From Arachidicoccus rhizosphaerae (GTDB taxonomy: Bacteria; Bacteroidota; Bacteroidia; Chitinophagales; Chitinophagaceae): a stretch of 64,000 nucleotides of DNA. The position numbers and the translations under genes are program-made. Within the stretch, counting starts at the first letter, position 1, and the number at the start of each line of letters is the position of its first letter. The stretch lies in contig NZ_FNQY01000019.1 of NCBI RefSeq assembly GCF_900107765.1, positions 1 through 64,000 on the forward strand. The letters are read 5' to 3'. The notes under the pieces were generated by a model. It had not been told where the DNA came from, ran no database searches, and worked only from the letters and a program-made list of their open reading frames with translations. Of this stretch, positions 1 to 11,700 are shown piece after piece.

Positions 1-378
1 TTAAGACTCAGCCTACTGAGGTGGCCAAACTATGCCTGATATCGAAAATCCTGTCTTAAACCGGAAAAAGTAAATAATTCACTCTGAATTACTGATGATT
101 GATTTTGCATTTTATAAATTCCAATGTATTTTGTAATTTTGCAAAACTGAAAATACAGGTGGCAGTTGTCGCTTTTTTCAAATTTTGGGCAGATTTGTTT
201 ATTGTTCAGCCTTTTCAAAGAACTAATAAACGTTGAGGATATCGACTTCACTTATTTTAATATACCCCTAACGTTTTATTCTTCAGAAGATTAGGTAAAC
301 GAATAATCGTTTTGCCCATCTTGTCAGCAATACGTATTTATTGCTGATGGACCTTAAAATTTAAATGTACAGGTTATA
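1..378. other. AT-rich leader region upstream of metH, no convincing gene
   Basis: This stretch holds no ORF that looks like a real protein; the 73-codon frame on the minus strand (30-251) has biased, unfamiliar composition and no neighbour support. Two structured elements are visible. TTAAGAC at 1-7 is complementary to GTCTTAA at 53-59 and encloses a small CTCAG/CTGAG hairpin (7-20). Nearer to metH, a 9-bp hairpin lies at 324-347. A TCGTTTTGCCC sequence (307-317) is one base off the Bacteroidota -7 box as extended in this genome. I could not match the edge structure to a known riboswitch, and it may be cut by the window boundary. Confidence 0.4.
324..347 (+). promoter_or_regulatory. Hairpin in the 5' leader of metH
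   Basis: Perfect inverted repeat TCAGCAATA / TATTGCTGA with a 6-nt loop, ending 31 nt before the metH start codon. There is no T-tract, so it is not a simple terminator. It could be a leader structure affecting translation, but no known riboswitch motif was recognised. Confidence 0.35.
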
Positions 379-1398
379 ATGATTATTCAAGAAGCATTAG
401 AAAAAAGAATTCTTGTTATTGATGGCGCCATGGGAACCATGATTCAGCGCTATAAACTCGATGAGGAAGATTTTAGAGCAGAAAGGTTTAAGGATTGGCA
501 TCAGGATGTAAAAGGTAATAATGACCTGTTGAGTATTACCCGTCCTGATATTATCGAACAAATTCATACGCAGTATCTGGAAGCAGGTGCGGATATATTA
601 GAAACCAATACATTCAGCTCAACAAGTATTGCACAGGCAGATTATGATATGAGTAATCTTGCTTATGAGTTGAATGTGGCTTCTGCTGCATGTGCCCGTA
701 AGGCTGTCGACAAGTATCTGCAAACTCCAGCAGGAAAAGAAAAAGCAATGGTGTGGGTGGCCGGAGCAATAGGGCCCTTGAATAAGACCCTGTCCTTATC
801 CCCGGATGTCAATAATCCCGGATACCGCGCCGTCAGCTTTGATGAAGTGGCCCAGGCTTATGAAGAACAGATTAAAGGGCTGGTCGATGGAGGTGTAGAT
901 TTGCTATTAATAGAAACCATTTTCGATACATTAAATTGCAAAGCGGCTATTTATGCCATTAAGAACTTTTTTCAAAAGGATGGCCGACCGGAACTGCCTA
1001 TTATGATTTCAGGTACGATTACAGATGCCAGTGGCAGAACTTTAAGCGGTCAGACCCTGGAGGCATTTTATGTTTCTGTAAATCATGCCAATCCCTTAAG
1101 TGTTGGATTAAATTGTGCTCTGGGAGCCTCTGAAATGCGTCCTTACATTCAAGAACTTAGTACGATAGCATCCTGTTATACTTCAGCTTATCCAAATGCC
1201 GGTCTACCCAATGCAATGGGGGAGTATGATGAGACGCCTGATCAGACAGCACATTTTCTGGAGAATTGGGCTGCCAATGGCTTCGTAAATATAGTTGGAG
1301 GTTGTTGCGGTACGACGCCGGATCATATAAAGCATATAGCCGATTCGGTTAAAAAGCTTAAACCCAGGAAGCGTCCGGAAGTAGCCCTTACTTTATAA
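379..1398 (+). CDS. metH: Methionine synthase, homocysteine-binding half (split MetH)
   Basis: Homocysteine S-methyltransferase domain of cobalamin-dependent methionine synthase, which activates homocysteine thiolate on zinc for methylation. The 339-residue protein is only the N-terminal Hcy-binding barrel: it starts with the family sequence [11 protein letters not shown], and the zinc ligands are visible as Cys in GLNCALG and the adjacent pair in GGCCGT near the C-terminus. The remaining MetH domains are encoded by the next gene 70 nt downstream on the same strand, so the enzyme works as two polypeptides. This split is common in Bacteroidota and is not a frameshift: this ORF ends naturally after the barrel and the next has its own start and complete first domain. 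A cytosolic role in the methionine cycle is expected. Confidence 0.93.
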   Translation: MIIQEALEKRILVIDGAMGTMIQRYKLDEEDFRAERFKDWHQDVKGNNDLLSITRPDIIEQIHTQYLEAGADILETNTFSSTSIAQADYDMSNLAYELNVASAACARKAVDKYLQTPAGKEKAMVWVAGAIGPLNKTLSLSPDVNNPGYRAVSFDEVAQAYEEQIKGLVDGGVDLLLIETIFDTLNCKAAIYAIKNFFQKDGRPELPIMISGTITDASGRTLSGQTLEAFYVSVNHANPLSVGLNCALGASEMRPYIQELSTIASCYTSAYPNAGLPNAMGEYDETPDQTAHFLENWAANGFVNIVGGCCGTTPDHIKHIADSVKKLKPRKRPEVALTL

Positions 1399-1468
1399 GG
1401 CTATTTGTTCAGGAAAACCTGTTTCTATGCAATTTTTATCATTACGCTTTTTAGTTTCATAAAATATC

Positions 1469-4400
1469 ATGCTAAAACCTTATTTACAGTTAAGCGGCCT
1501 TGAACCTTTGTCAATACGTCCCGAAACAAATTTTGTCAATATTGGAGAAAGAACCAATGTGACAGGTTCCAAAAAATTTGCCCGGCTTATCAGGTCAGGG
1601 AATTATGAAGAAGCGCTTAGTGTGGCAAGGGATCAGGTTGAAAATGGTGCTCAAGTTATCGATATTAATATGGACGATGCTTTGCTGGATAGCAAAACGG
1701 CCATGACCACATTTTTAAACCTGGTACAGTCAGAACCTGAAATTGCTAAGATTCCAATTATGATTGACTCCTCTAAATTTGATATTATAGAGGCCGGTTT
1801 AAAATGCGTACAAGGTAAATGTATTGTCAACTCCATTTCGATGAAAGAGGGAGTGGAGAAATTTATTAAAGAAGCCAGAATATGTAGAAACTTCGGAGCC
1901 GCGGTTGTTGTGATGGCCTTTGATGAGCAAGGGCAGGCGGATACAATGGAGAGGAAAGTTGAAATCAGTTCCAAAGCCTATAAAATTCTTACAGAAGAAG
2001 TAGGGTTCCCTCCACAGGATATTATCTTCGATTTAAATATTTTTGCTATTGCGACAGGATTAGAAGAACATAATAATTATGCTGTCGATTTTATTGAGGC
2101 AACCAGAACTTTGAAGCAAAAGTTTCCCCTGGCTAAAATCAGCGGGGGAGTCAGTAATTTGTCTTTTTCCTTTAGAGGTAATGAAACAGTCAGGGAGGCC
2201 ATGCACAGTGTATTTTTATATTATGCCGTTAAAGTAGGCATGGATATGGGAATCGTTAATGCTGGACAGCTGGTGGTGTATGACCAGATAGAACCCAAAC
2301 TCAGAGATCTGGCAGAAAAGGTTATTTTAAACCAGAATAATGAAGACAATAGTGCTACTGAGGCGCTGATTACTTTTGCAGAAACAGTTAAGGCGAAAGG
2401 GAAAGTCGTGAAAAAAGACGATGCCTGGCGCAATGGTTCTGTACAGGATCGTTTAAGCCATGCGCTTGTAAATGGGATAACAGATTATATTGACCAGGAT
2501 ACGGAAGAAGCAAGATTACAATATGCACGACCTCTAGAAGTTATTGAAGGACCGTTAATGGTGGGAATGGATATTGTTGGAGATCTGTTCGGGTCTGGTA
2601 AAATGTTCCTGCCTCAGGTAGTAAAAAGTGCACGTGTTATGAAAAAAAGCGTTGCCTATTTATTTCCTTTTATTGAAAAAGAAAAAAGGATTAACCACGT
2701 TTTGCCTATGGAGCCAGCAGAGAGTAAAGATGCTTCCAAGCCAGTAGTGGCCCAGCAAATAAAACTTTCTGATATGCTGGCTAAATCGGAAGTCGCCACC
2801 GGGGATTTTTTAATAAATCAATCGATAGGAGTAGACCAGGTAACGGTAGACGCACTTTCTAAATCAGCTCATCTGGCAATAGTAATTAAAACAGCAGAAA
2901 ATAAATTACTACCAGTAGCAGATGTCGAGGCGAATCCACCTACGAAAGAGGCTGAAGAGGCTGCTATCGCTCAAGAGACTTTATTAGAAGATCAGTTGGA
3001 ACAATATGGATATCATTTACTTGCTATTTCTGAGAATGAATTGTTGGAAAATGCAGATTTGGTACAACATGTGATTACAAAAAAAATTGAACAGATTGAA
3101 CAACTTGCTGCAAAACTAAAGGAAGCGACGGAGCAGGGTGCCCAAAAGTCTGGCGCAAAGAAAATTCTTATGGCAACGGTTAAGGGTGATGTTCATGATA
3201 TTGGTAAAAACATAGTGGGTGTAGTACTTGGCTGTAATGGTTATCAGGTACAGGATCTGGGTGTTATGGTTCCTACAGAGAAATTATTGGATACTGCTAT
3301 TAAGGAAAATGTAGATATTGTCGGAGTAAGTGGACTGATCACCCCATCTTTGGATGAGATGGTAGGGGTCGCCAAAGAAATGAAAAGAAGGGGGATGACC
3401 ATTCCTCTTTTGATAGGAGGAGCCACTACTTCACGCATTCATACAGCGGTTAAAATTGCTCCCGAATATGATAATGGTGTTATTCATACATTAGACGCAT
3501 CCAGATGTGTCACCGTTGTGGGCCAACTATTTAACCCGGATTTAAGGGACGAATTCTTAAAAGTGACAAAAGAAGATTATGTAAAGCTCAAACACCAATT
3601 TGAGAATAAAAAACCTGTAAAAAAATATATTCCATTTAGTGAAGCGCAGGGCAATCCAGTACAGATTAACTGGGAGGGGTATACACCTCCTATCCCGTCC
3701 TTTATTGGAACCAAGCTCTTTAAAAATTATGATTTAAGGGAGATTCGCAGTTATATAGATTGGAAGCCTTTTTTTATCAGCTGGGAACTACATGGCAATT
3801 TCCCGGATATATTAACCGATGAAATAGTTGGGGTGGAAGCCACCAAAGTATATAATGATGCAAATGCAATGCTGGATACCATTATCAATGAAAGGTGGCT
3901 ACATGCAGATGGAATGGTTGGATTTATGGAAGCTGTAAAAACAGGGCCTGATACGGTAGAAGTTGCCATGGGTGATAAAAAGGCCACTTTACAGTTTATT
4001 CGCCAACAGGTAAAAAAAGCCGTAGGCCAACCCAATATTTCTTTGTCTGACTTTTTACGTCCTGCAAGTTATGGTAAAGATTATTTAGGCAGTTTTGCCG
4101 TTACCATCCATGGAATTGACCCTCATTTAAAAAGATTTATTGAAGACAATGATGATTATAACAAAATCATGATTCAGGCTTTATCAGATAGGTTGGTAGA
4201 AGCTTTTGCAGAAATGTTACACCAGAAAACGAGAACGGAACTCTGGGGGTATGATAAAGAAGAACAGTTTAGTGCTGATGATCTTATTCACGAAAAATAT
4301 ACGGGCATCAGACCAGCTCCAGGTTATCCGGCCTGTCCGGATCATACGGAAAAAATCAAGTTGTTTGATTTATTACAGGCCACTGAAAATGTAGGCATAG

Positions 4401-4582
4401 AATTAACAGAATCATTGGCGATGCATCCGGCATCAAGTGTTTGCGGCTGGTATTTCTCACATCCGCAAAGCCAATATTTTGGAATTGGTAAAATCATGCA
4501 AGACCAGTATGATGATTATAAGCAAAGGCAGGGTTGGAGCGAAGAATATGCAGAAAAATGGCTGAGACCTGTAATGGAATAA
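1469..4582 (+). CDS. metH: Methionine synthase, folate/cobalamin/activation half (split MetH)
   Basis: Second half of the split methionine synthase, 1037 residues. Domains in order: pterin-binding barrel for methyltetrahydrofolate (starts [11 protein letters not shown], residues about 25-300), the cobalamin cap region, the B12-binding Rossmann domain (GDVHDIGKN, whose His is the lower cobalt ligand, then [11 protein letters not shown] and IGGATTS), and a C-terminal SAM-dependent reactivation domain ([12 protein letters not shown]). It transfers the methyl group from methyltetrahydrofolate via cob(I)alamin to homocysteine held by the upstream protein. All expected motifs are intact, so the two genes together make a complete cobalamin-dependent methionine synthase. 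The two genes probably share one transcript. Confidence 0.94.
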   Translation: MLKPYLQLSGLEPLSIRPETNFVNIGERTNVTGSKKFARLIRSGNYEEALSVARDQVENGAQVIDINMDDALLDSKTAMTTFLNLVQSEPEIAKIPIMIDSSKFDIIEAGLKCVQGKCIVNSISMKEGVEKFIKEARICRNFGAAVVVMAFDEQGQADTMERKVEISSKAYKILTEEVGFPPQDIIFDLNIFAIATGLEEHNNYAVDFIEATRTLKQKFPLAKISGGVSNLSFSFRGNETVREAMHSVFLYYAVKVGMDMGIVNAGQLVVYDQIEPKLRDLAEKVILNQNNEDNSATEALITFAETVKAKGKVVKKDDAWRNGSVQDRLSHALVNGITDYIDQDTEEARLQYARPLEVIEGPLMVGMDIVGDLFGSGKMFLPQVVKSARVMKKSVAYLFPFIEKEKRINHVLPMEPAESKDASKPVVAQQIKLSDMLAKSEVATGDFLINQSIGVDQVTVDALSKSAHLAIVIKTAENKLLPVADVEANPPTKEAEEAAIAQETLLEDQLEQYGYHLLAISENELLENADLVQHVITKKIEQIEQLAAKLKEATEQGAQKSGAKKILMATVKGDVHDIGKNIVGVVLGCNGYQVQDLGVMVPTEKLLDTAIKENVDIVGVSGLITPSLDEMVGVAKEMKRRGMTIPLLIGGATTSRIHTAVKIAPEYDNGVIHTLDASRCVTVVGQLFNPDLRDEFLKVTKEDYVKLKHQFENKKPVKKYIPFSEAQGNPVQINWEGYTPPIPSFIGTKLFKNYDLREIRSYIDWKPFFISWELHGNFPDILTDEIVGVEATKVYNDANAMLDTIINERWLHADGMVGFMEAVKTGPDTVEVAMGDKKATLQFIRQQVKKAVGQPNISLSDFLRPASYGKDYLGSFAVTIHGIDPHLKRFIEDNDDYNKIMIQALSDRLVEAFAEMLHQKTRTELWGYDKEEQFSADDLIHEKYTGIRPAPGYPACPDHTEKIKLFDLLQATENVGIELTESLAMHPASSVCGWYFSHPQSQYFGIGKIMQDQYDDYKQRQGWSEEYAEKWLRPVME

Positions 4583-4717
4583 AGGAAATGGGGGGAGATT
4601 AGTCAATAAGCGCCATTTGACACAAAGTATTTGCAGGATTTATACTTTTAGAGTATCATTGTAGTGGAGATTATACGAATTGAATACAGTTAATTGAAAT
4701 CTAAAGTATTGATAATC

Positions 4718-6031
4718 ATGTATAAAAAAATAATGCAAATAGCGGCCGGGGCTATAGTGACCTTAGCTATTATGCCTGCCTGTGCTCAAAAGGCAAATAC
4801 TCAAAAGCTTTTAGACAAGACCATAACAGCATCTACTACGACCAGTTTGCTATCAACCTTGTCAGCAGATGATATGGGAGGACGTAAAATTGGAACTCCC
4901 GGTATCCAAAAGGCGGCAGCTGTTATCGCGAATGAATTTAAAAAGGCCGGGTTAAAACCCCTATCCAAAGACAGCGGTTATTACCAAAATTTCACCTTGG
5001 TGAATAGTCAAATCACTCAGAAGTCAATTGAGGTGAACAGCATTACATTGCCAGATAGTTTATCAGCCATTATTTCAACTCAGGCAAAGATTGCAGCAAG
5101 CGATAAAAAAGGATATGAAATTTTGACTCCAAAGGATCAGCAAGAGATTTATAAAATGCTGATGTCTCGTCGCAATCCAAAAAATAATGCCTTGGTCGTA
5201 CTGCCTAGCCGATTTCAGCGCTTGCTAAAATTGGCATCAAGACTTCAAAGCAACCAAATTTCTTCTCCTTATAATACCATCATAATATGCCTGGATGAAC
5301 CTGTTGAATCTTTTGATGTTCAGGCGGAAAATCAATTGCAAATTACCCATTTAGCCAATATCGTTGGAATATTGCCGGGGAAAACAAAACCCGATGAAAT
5401 TGTTATTTTCTCCGGGCATTATGATCATTTAGGTATTGACCCGCAGAACCCAGAAGATAGTATTTATAATGGCGCTAATGATGATGCTTCAGGCACTACA
5501 GCAGTCATGCAGCTGGCAAAATATTATACCAAGTTAGGGGGCAATGCCAGGACGCTGGTCTTTGCTGCATTTACGGGTGAGGAGGAAGGTGGATTTGGAT
5601 CTACTTATTTTTCCAAACAATTCGATCCACAAAAGGTAATGGCTATGTTTAATATTGAGATGATAGGAACTCAAAGTAAATGGGGGGAGAATTCCGCATA
5701 TATAACTGGGTATGAAAAAACAAATATGGGGGAAATTCTGCAAAAGAATTTAAAAGGTACCGGATTTACCTTTTATCCGGATCCTTATACAGATCAGCAT
5801 TTGTTTTACCGTTCAGACAATGCAACCTTAGCCAGGTTAGGAGTCCCTGCTCATACTATATCCACCTCCAAAATGGATGCAGAACCCAATTACCATAAAG
5901 TATCCGATGAAATAAGTACGCTGGATTTACCAAATATGAACCGAATTATCCGGTGCATTGCTTTGAGTGCACGTAGTATCGTACAAGGAGAGGATACTCC
6001 TTCAAGAGTCAACACTGCGGAGCTAGATTAA
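4718..6031 (+). CDS. Secreted M28 family metallopeptidase
   Basis: Predicted exported zinc aminopeptidase of family M28. I place the start at ATG 4718 rather than the in-frame TTG at 4694, because MYKKIMQ leads straight into a signal peptide ending ACAQ (SPase I site, or weakly a lipobox). The two-zinc site is visible: His and Asp in SGHYDHLG, Asp in NGANDDASGT, Glu pair in GEEEGG, and a late His in AHTIST. Length (about 437 residues) suits the family. It stands alone, downstream of metH and convergent with the mscS-type gene, with a shared terminator between them. The substrate is probably peptides in the periplasm or outside the cell. Confidence 0.87.
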   Translation: MYKKIMQIAAGAIVTLAIMPACAQKANTQKLLDKTITASTTTSLLSTLSADDMGGRKIGTPGIQKAAAVIANEFKKAGLKPLSKDSGYYQNFTLVNSQITQKSIEVNSITLPDSLSAIISTQAKIAASDKKGYEILTPKDQQEIYKMLMSRRNPKNNALVVLPSRFQRLLKLASRLQSNQISSPYNTIIICLDEPVESFDVQAENQLQITHLANIVGILPGKTKPDEIVIFSGHYDHLGIDPQNPEDSIYNGANDDASGTTAVMQLAKYYTKLGGNARTLVFAAFTGEEEGGFGSTYFSKQFDPQKVMAMFNIEMIGTQSKWGENSAYITGYEKTNMGEILQKNLKGTGFTFYPDPYTDQHLFYRSDNATLARLGVPAHTISTSKMDAEPNYHKVSDEISTLDLPNMNRIIRCIALSARSIVQGEDTPSRVNTAELD

Positions 6032-6063
6032 AATAATTTTACTATATCCATAATTGTAGGCAG

Positions 6064-6124
6064 TAAAAAACCCGTTCATTTTATAGCTGAAAACTATCAA
6101 CTATAAAAATGAAGGGGTTTTTTA
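6064..6124. terminator. Bidirectional terminator between M28 peptidase and MscS channel genes
   Basis: AAAAAACCC, then TTCATTTTATAG, then the complementary CTATAAAAATGAA and GGGGTTTTTT: a long imperfect stem flanked by A- and T-runs, placed between two convergent genes. Confidence 0.8.
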
Positions 6125-6139
6125 GGGACACCAAGATGG

Positions 6140-7465
6140 CTAATTATTTGTTGAGAACTTAACTTGTTCCAATGCACTTATCATATCCTTACCGGTAGGA
6201 GACTCAAAAACTTCAAGCCCGAATTCGGGGGCTATGGTCAGTAAATGATCAAATATATCGCTCATGGTATCCTCGTAAGGGGCCCATCTGACATCTGCTG
6301 TAAAACACCATAACTGCAGAGGTAATCCTTCTGGCGTCGGATCCAGTTGACGAACAATAGTTGTGAGACTATGATTAAGTCTCGGATTAGCATCCAGGTA
6401 GTTTTTTGCATAAATTCGGTAAAGACCTATATTGGTCAGCCTCCTTGTATTTGCACTTATTTTCGCATCTGCACCCAGCTGCTGATTGAATTGTTTAATT
6501 TCATTTTCTTTTGTAATGATATAATCATGCAATAGATGATACCCTTTAAATTTTTCAATCATGTCTTCGTCGCAAAATTTAAAACTGCTCATCTTTAAAT
6601 AAATCGGGCGTTTGATTCGTCTGCCGCCTGTATCGGTCATCCCACGCCAATTTTTAAATGAAGAGGTTAGAAAGCCAGCTGTAGGAACAGAGGAAATGGT
6701 TTTATCCCAGTTTTTTACTTTTACTGTATTTAAATTAATGGAGATTACATCCCCGTCCGTGTTATAATCAGGCATTTCAATCCAATCTCCAACCCGGATC
6801 ATATCATAGGCTGAAATCTGGATACTGGCTACAAAGCCCAAAATGGTATCTTTAAAGATAAGCATTAATACTGCTGTCATGGCGCCCATAGCACCTAAAA
6901 AATAGAGAGGGCTTTTGCCCAATAAAACAGATAAAATCAGAATGCCTGCAATAAGGTAAACAAAAATATTTATAACCTGAATATAGCTAAAGATGGGCTT
7001 TTCCTTTAAAGTTGGCATTTCAGACAATGCAGCAGCTAGAGTATTTAATACGGCGACTATAACAATGGCAAAGATACCAATAATAAGTACATCCATCAAT
7101 CCAAGCATGTAATGGCAGATTGTTGGCAAAGATGAAAAAATGATTGGTACAGCTGCCTTAATTATAAAAATTGGCAGTAAAGCACAAATTTTCAAAAATA
7201 CCTTTCTTTTGATCAGATAATCATCCCATTTCGTTTTAGTCTTTTTGACGATTTTATGAACAACCAACAGACATAGTTTTCTGGCAATCCACCATATTAG
7301 ACAGGAAAATAAGATTACACTAATTAATAAAAGAGGAATTTTAATGTAATTGATATGATCACCGGTTAAATGAAAATTTTGAATGATCCATTCATCCATG
7401 GTCTTGAACATTGAATTTGCAGAAACATTGACAATACCCAATAGGGCTTCTTTAGAAAATAGCAT
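6140..7465 (-). CDS. MscS-family mechanosensitive channel, YbdG-like
   Basis: Small-conductance mechanosensitive channel of the inner membrane, 441 residues with about five predicted transmembrane helices in the N-terminal half. The pore-lining helix and beta domain follow around residues 195-290, with GFVASIQISAYDMIRVGDWIE, then VKVKNWDKT and the GGRRIKR signature seen in the YbdG/miniconductance branch. The protein would release osmolytes on hypo-osmotic shock. It is a single-gene unit: its 3' end faces the M28 terminator, and upstream it is separated from the peroxiredoxin gene by 350 nt. No residues appear missing. The exact gating class is inferred from similarity to YbdG-type sequences. 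Confidence 0.87.
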   Translation of the reverse strand: MLFSKEALLGIVNVSANSMFKTMDEWIIQNFHLTGDHINYIKIPLLLISVILFSCLIWWIARKLCLLVVHKIVKKTKTKWDDYLIKRKVFLKICALLPIFIIKAAVPIIFSSLPTICHYMLGLMDVLIIGIFAIVIVAVLNTLAAALSEMPTLKEKPIFSYIQVINIFVYLIAGILILSVLLGKSPLYFLGAMGAMTAVLMLIFKDTILGFVASIQISAYDMIRVGDWIEMPDYNTDGDVISINLNTVKVKNWDKTISSVPTAGFLTSSFKNWRGMTDTGGRRIKRPIYLKMSSFKFCDEDMIEKFKGYHLLHDYIITKENEIKQFNQQLGADAKISANTRRLTNIGLYRIYAKNYLDANPRLNHSLTTIVRQLDPTPEGLPLQLWCFTADVRWAPYEDTMSDIFDHLLTIAPEFGLEVFESPTGKDMISALEQVKFSTNN

Positions 7466-7817
7466 ACATAATTATTTCAATTGCCGCATCGGCAATAATG
7501 AAGAATCATAAACAGAAAAATAGTTTTGTACTTCTGTTTATTAGAAACATAGGGTATTGACCCTAATACAAGGTTACTTTGAAATAACCTGATGGTGGCA
7601 AACATAAGCAATAAGGAAGTACAACCCAAATAAGTTAGCGTCTAATAAAAATTTATTAAGATTTTTAAACTAAGAATTAGCAAAGAATCATATGTTTTCT
7701 CCCTTTTATACGGGCAAAACAAAAGCCCCAATAGAAATTGGGGCCGCAAGTACAATGTAATAACTAACTAAGAAAAATTTATGGGTGTAATTTAATGAAA
7801 ATTACACGAATTTTCCA
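7466..7817. other. Intergenic region between mscS-type and peroxiredoxin genes
   Basis: Apart from the minus-strand terminator of the peroxiredoxin gene (7716-7746), the 352 bases show no ORF or repeat. A GTTTTGCCCG sequence on the minus strand (about 7711-7720) resembles part of the local -7 element but lacks the TA and sits inside the terminator T-run, so I do not call it a promoter. Confidence 0.5.
7716..7746 (-). terminator. Rho-independent terminator of the peroxiredoxin gene
   Basis: On the minus strand GCCCCAAT-TTCT-ATTGGGGC forms an 8-bp stem followed by TTTTGTTTT. Confidence 0.85.
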
Positions 7818-8447
7818 TTAGGGAGCCGGAGTAAAACGTAAATAAGGTTTTAACTCTCTAACTCCTTTAGGGAATTTTTGTTTTGCTTCTTCAGTAGAAA
7901 TCTTTGGAGAGATAACTACATCTTCACCTTGCTTCCAGTTTGCCGGTGTAGAGAACCCTTGATTTTCAGTTAACTGCAGGGAGTCAATTACACGCAGGAT
8001 TTCATGGAAGTTTCTACCTGTACTGGCAGGGTAGGTGATGATTAATTTTACTTTTTTATCTGGACCAATCACCAGCAAAGAACGTACCGTAGCAGTTGCA
8101 ATTGCATTAGGGTGAATAAAATCATAAAGATTAGAAACCTGACGGTCTTCATCTGCAATGATTGGGTATTGAACATCAACATTCTGGGTCTCATTAATAT
8201 CTTTGATCCAGCCTTTGTGGCTTTCGACACCATCCACGCTAAGTGCAAGCACTTTTACATTACGCTTTTCAAACTCACCTTGGAAAGCAGCGGTAGCTCC
8301 TAATTCTGTTGTACAAACAGGAGTATAGTCTGCAGGATGAGAAAACAAAACTCCCCAGCTGTCGCCAAGGAACTCATAGAAATCTATATCACCTATAGAA
8401 GTCTTAGCCTGAAAGTTAGGAGCGGTATCGCCTAATTTTATGGACAT
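7818..8447 (-). CDS. Peroxiredoxin, 1-Cys Prx6 type
   Basis: Thiol peroxidase of the AhpC/TSA superfamily that reduces hydrogen and organic peroxides. The 209-residue length and the active-site sequence PADYTPVCTTELG (peroxidatic Cys45) place it in the Prx6 / 1-Cys group, as does the long C-terminal domain ending with LRFTPAP. There is no obvious resolving Cys, so an external thiol donor is needed. It is monocistronic, with a well-formed Bacteroidota promoter upstream and a terminator downstream, which suggests strong, independent expression. It could help in oxidative or nitrosative stress, but nothing links it directly to the NO genes 4 kb away. Confidence 0.92.
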   Translation of the reverse strand: MSIKLGDTAPNFQAKTSIGDIDFYEFLGDSWGVLFSHPADYTPVCTTELGATAAFQGEFEKRNVKVLALSVDGVESHKGWIKDINETQNVDVQYPIIADEDRQVSNLYDFIHPNAIATATVRSLLVIGPDKKVKLIITYPASTGRNFHEILRVIDSLQLTENQGFSTPANWKQGEDVVISPKISTEEAKQKFPKGVRELKPYLRFTPAP

Positions 8448-8487
8448 AGTTTTAATATTTAAAAAATGATAAAAGCGTTTAATGATG

Positions 8488-8517
8488 CAAATATATTATT
8501 ACTCTACTAAAAAACAA
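8488..8517 (-). promoter_or_regulatory. Bacteroidota-type promoter of the peroxiredoxin gene
   Basis: On the minus strand TTG (8515-8517) is followed after 19 nt by TATATTTG (8488-8495), the canonical -33 / TAnnTTTG -7 arrangement, about 40 nt before the start codon. Confidence 0.75.
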
Positions 8518-8711
8518 GACTATTAATAAATATTTTTTAAATTAATATGTAAAAGCAAAATGTGACTAACTTGTATATATCATTTAATAACCATTTGTTG
8601 AATATCTCAAAACTTAACACGTTCTTTGCAGTATTAATTTATAATTAACTATTAAGAAGGGCGATCTATTCGAAGAAGAATTTATTTCTTTTGCATTAAA
8701 ATTCTAAAATT

Positions 8712-11700
8712 ATGTTATTGAGAAAAGCATTAAAACTTTTGGTAATCATGTTATTACCTGTTTTTGCCATGGCTCAGGTTACGACCAGTTCGATTATAGG
8801 AACGGTGAGCAATGAGTCAGGTGCCCCACTTGAGGGTGCAACCATCAAGGCCATTCATACTCCTTCAGGGACAGTCTATTCAACATTATCCAGAAGCGGA
8901 GGTAATTTCACCATTCCAAATATGCGTGTTGGCGGGCCTTATACTATTACAATTAGCTATGTAGGTTTTCAGGATTTAAAGTATGATAATATCAATTTGG
9001 ATTTAGGTGATCCCACAAAACTGACACCTGTCTTAATTGATAGTTCCACCAACTTAGCAGACGTCAGTGTACTGGCACAACGTAATTCATTGATTAGTAA
9101 AAACTTAACAGGGACAAGTGTTTCTGTTGGTAGACAAGAAATGTCGATGCTGCCAACCATCTCCAGAAATATCAATGACTTTGCACGGTTAAGTCCAATT
9201 GCACAGGTTCGTACTAGTAGTTCTGATGGTAGTCCAATGGGAATAAGTTTTGGAGGACAAAGCACTAGATATAATCAATTTACAATTGATGGTGCAAATG
9301 CAACGGACGTATTTGGTCTTTCCAGTAACGGCACAAATGGTGGTCAAGCCGGAATTAACCCCATTCCATTTGATGCGATTGATCAGTTACAAGTGATATT
9401 AGCCCCATATGATGTAACCCAGGGAGGTTTTACAGGAGGGGGTATGAATGCGGTAACCAGAAGTGGAACGAACGAACTTCATGGTTCTGCGTATGGCTTT
9501 TTCCAAAACCAGGGATTAGTTGGCAAAAGTATTGATACACGTGATAAGTATGGGAAATTCTCAAATTGGCAATATGGTGCAAGGCTCGGTGGCGCCATTA
9601 TTAAGGATAAGTTATTCTATTTTATTAATTATGAAGGGTTAAGTCGTTCTCAACCAGTAGCTAATCAGCCAGGGTCCGGCTCTTCAAATCTCGGCAGCGA
9701 TGAAATTGCAGCAGCACAGGATTTGTCTGATTATCTAAAATCGGAATATAATTATGATGCAGGCGCAATAACAGGCCTCAATCAAACCAGAAAGTCTAAT
9801 TCTGTTTTTGCAAGAATAGATTGGAACATTAATGATAAGAACAAATTAATGATCCGACATAATTATGTTAATGGTAATAATTACAGCATCTCCGATGCAT
9901 CAAATTCAATGTCATTCGGTAACAATGGTTATACTTTCAGATCTAAAACAAATTCTACCGTACTGGAATTGAACTCAAGCTTCAATAGTGGCCTTTCTAA
10001 TATGCTTCGTTTAACTTATACGTCAGTAAATGATAAACGTGATGTAGGAAGTCCGTTCCCAAGCGTTTCAATTACTGATAATGGTGCGACCTATAAATTT
10101 GGTAATGATTACAGTTCTCAGGCAAACAGTCTGGATCAGCACATCGCCACCCTTACGGATAACCTGAATATTTACAAAGGAAATCACACCATTACCTTAG
10201 GAACAGATAATGAGTTTTATACAACGAAGAATATATTTTTGCAAGGGTTATTTGGAGACTATACATATAAAAGCCTTGATGACTTTTATAATAATACCAA
10301 TTTAAACCAGTACCAGACAACATATTCTACCAATTCAAATGATCCTTATGCACCTGCGAGTGTAAAAATGGGGCAATTTGGCTTATATGCTCAGGATGCC
10401 TGGAGCATTAAAAATAACTTTAAACTTACCTATGGTTTAAGAGCAGATTTACCGGTTTTCTTCAACGATCCAGTTGCTAATGATGATTTTAATTCTTCTG
10501 ACATAGCAAAGGAGTTTAATGTTCAAAATAATCAACCACCAAAATCTAAAATTCTGCTTTCTCCCCGTCTTGGATTTAACTGGGATGTGTTTAATGATGC
10601 AAAAACTCAAATTAGAGGAGGTGTGGGCTTATTTACAGGTCGTGTACCAATGGTTTGGGTATCTAATCAGTATTCTAATACTGGTAAAGCCACTATTAAA
10701 TATAAAGCAACAGCATCTGATGTAGCTGCAAATGGTATTACCTTTGATCCTAGCAATCCTTACAGAGGAACTCCAGCAGCCACAGCAACAGAAATTGACC
10801 TGACTGATCGTAATTTTGTCGCGCCAAGAACATTAAGAGCTAATCTGGCATTAGATCAGAAATTGGGTTGGGGACTTGTTTTAACTGTTGAAGGTGTATA
10901 CACCAAAATTATTAAAGACATCATGTATCAGGATTTAAATCTTAAGGCAGCTGATACAACCCTGGATTTAGGCAACGGCGTGACCAGACCATTCTATGGC
11001 TATTCGCTTCGTGATTCTAGATTTACGAATGTTCTTTATCTGACAAACACTAATCAGGGACACGCTTACAATGTATACGTAAGATTGAAAAAGGAGTATT
11101 CCAGAGGTTGGATGGGAAGCATTTCCTACTCTCTTGGACATTCTTATGGGCTTAGTGATGGCACTTCTTCCACAGCGTTATCTAACTACCGTTTTGCCTA
11201 TAATATTAATGGCTTAAATAATCTGGATGTAGCACGTAACAATACGGACCAAGGTTCAAGAGTTTCCTTAATGATTGGTAAGCAATTTAACTATGGAAAG
11301 TTTTCGACCAACCTGGGCTTGTTTTATAATGGACAGTCTGGTCAGACACTCTCTTATGTTGTATATGGAGACTTAAATGGTGATGATGGTTCTAAGTCTA
11401 CTTCAATTAGTACTTCTGGCGGTGCTGATTTGATGTATATTCCTACAAGTGCAGATGACTTTGCTGCCTTTACAAAAAATGGCGCTACCGTTACCCCAGA
11501 ACAACAATTAGAAGATTGGAATAAATATTTAGCATCTAACGATTATTTAAGCGCCAATAAAGGCAAGAATTTAAAAAGAAATGGCACTCGCCTTCCTTGG
11601 GAAAATCATGTGGATTTCAAATTTGCAGAAGATTTCCAAATAGCGGCTACTCATAAAATTACCTTATCCGTTGATATTTTCAATATTGGTAATCTGATTA

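Noticed and set aside
30-251. 73-codon ORF on the minus strand upstream of metH
   Set aside because: No family resemblance, unusual composition and no supporting promoter or neighbour; likely a chance frame in AT-rich leader DNA.
7711-7720. GTTTTGCCCG on the minus strand as a promoter for the MscS-type gene
   Set aside because: Lacks the TA of the -7 box, lies about 250 nt away and coincides with the peroxiredoxin terminator.
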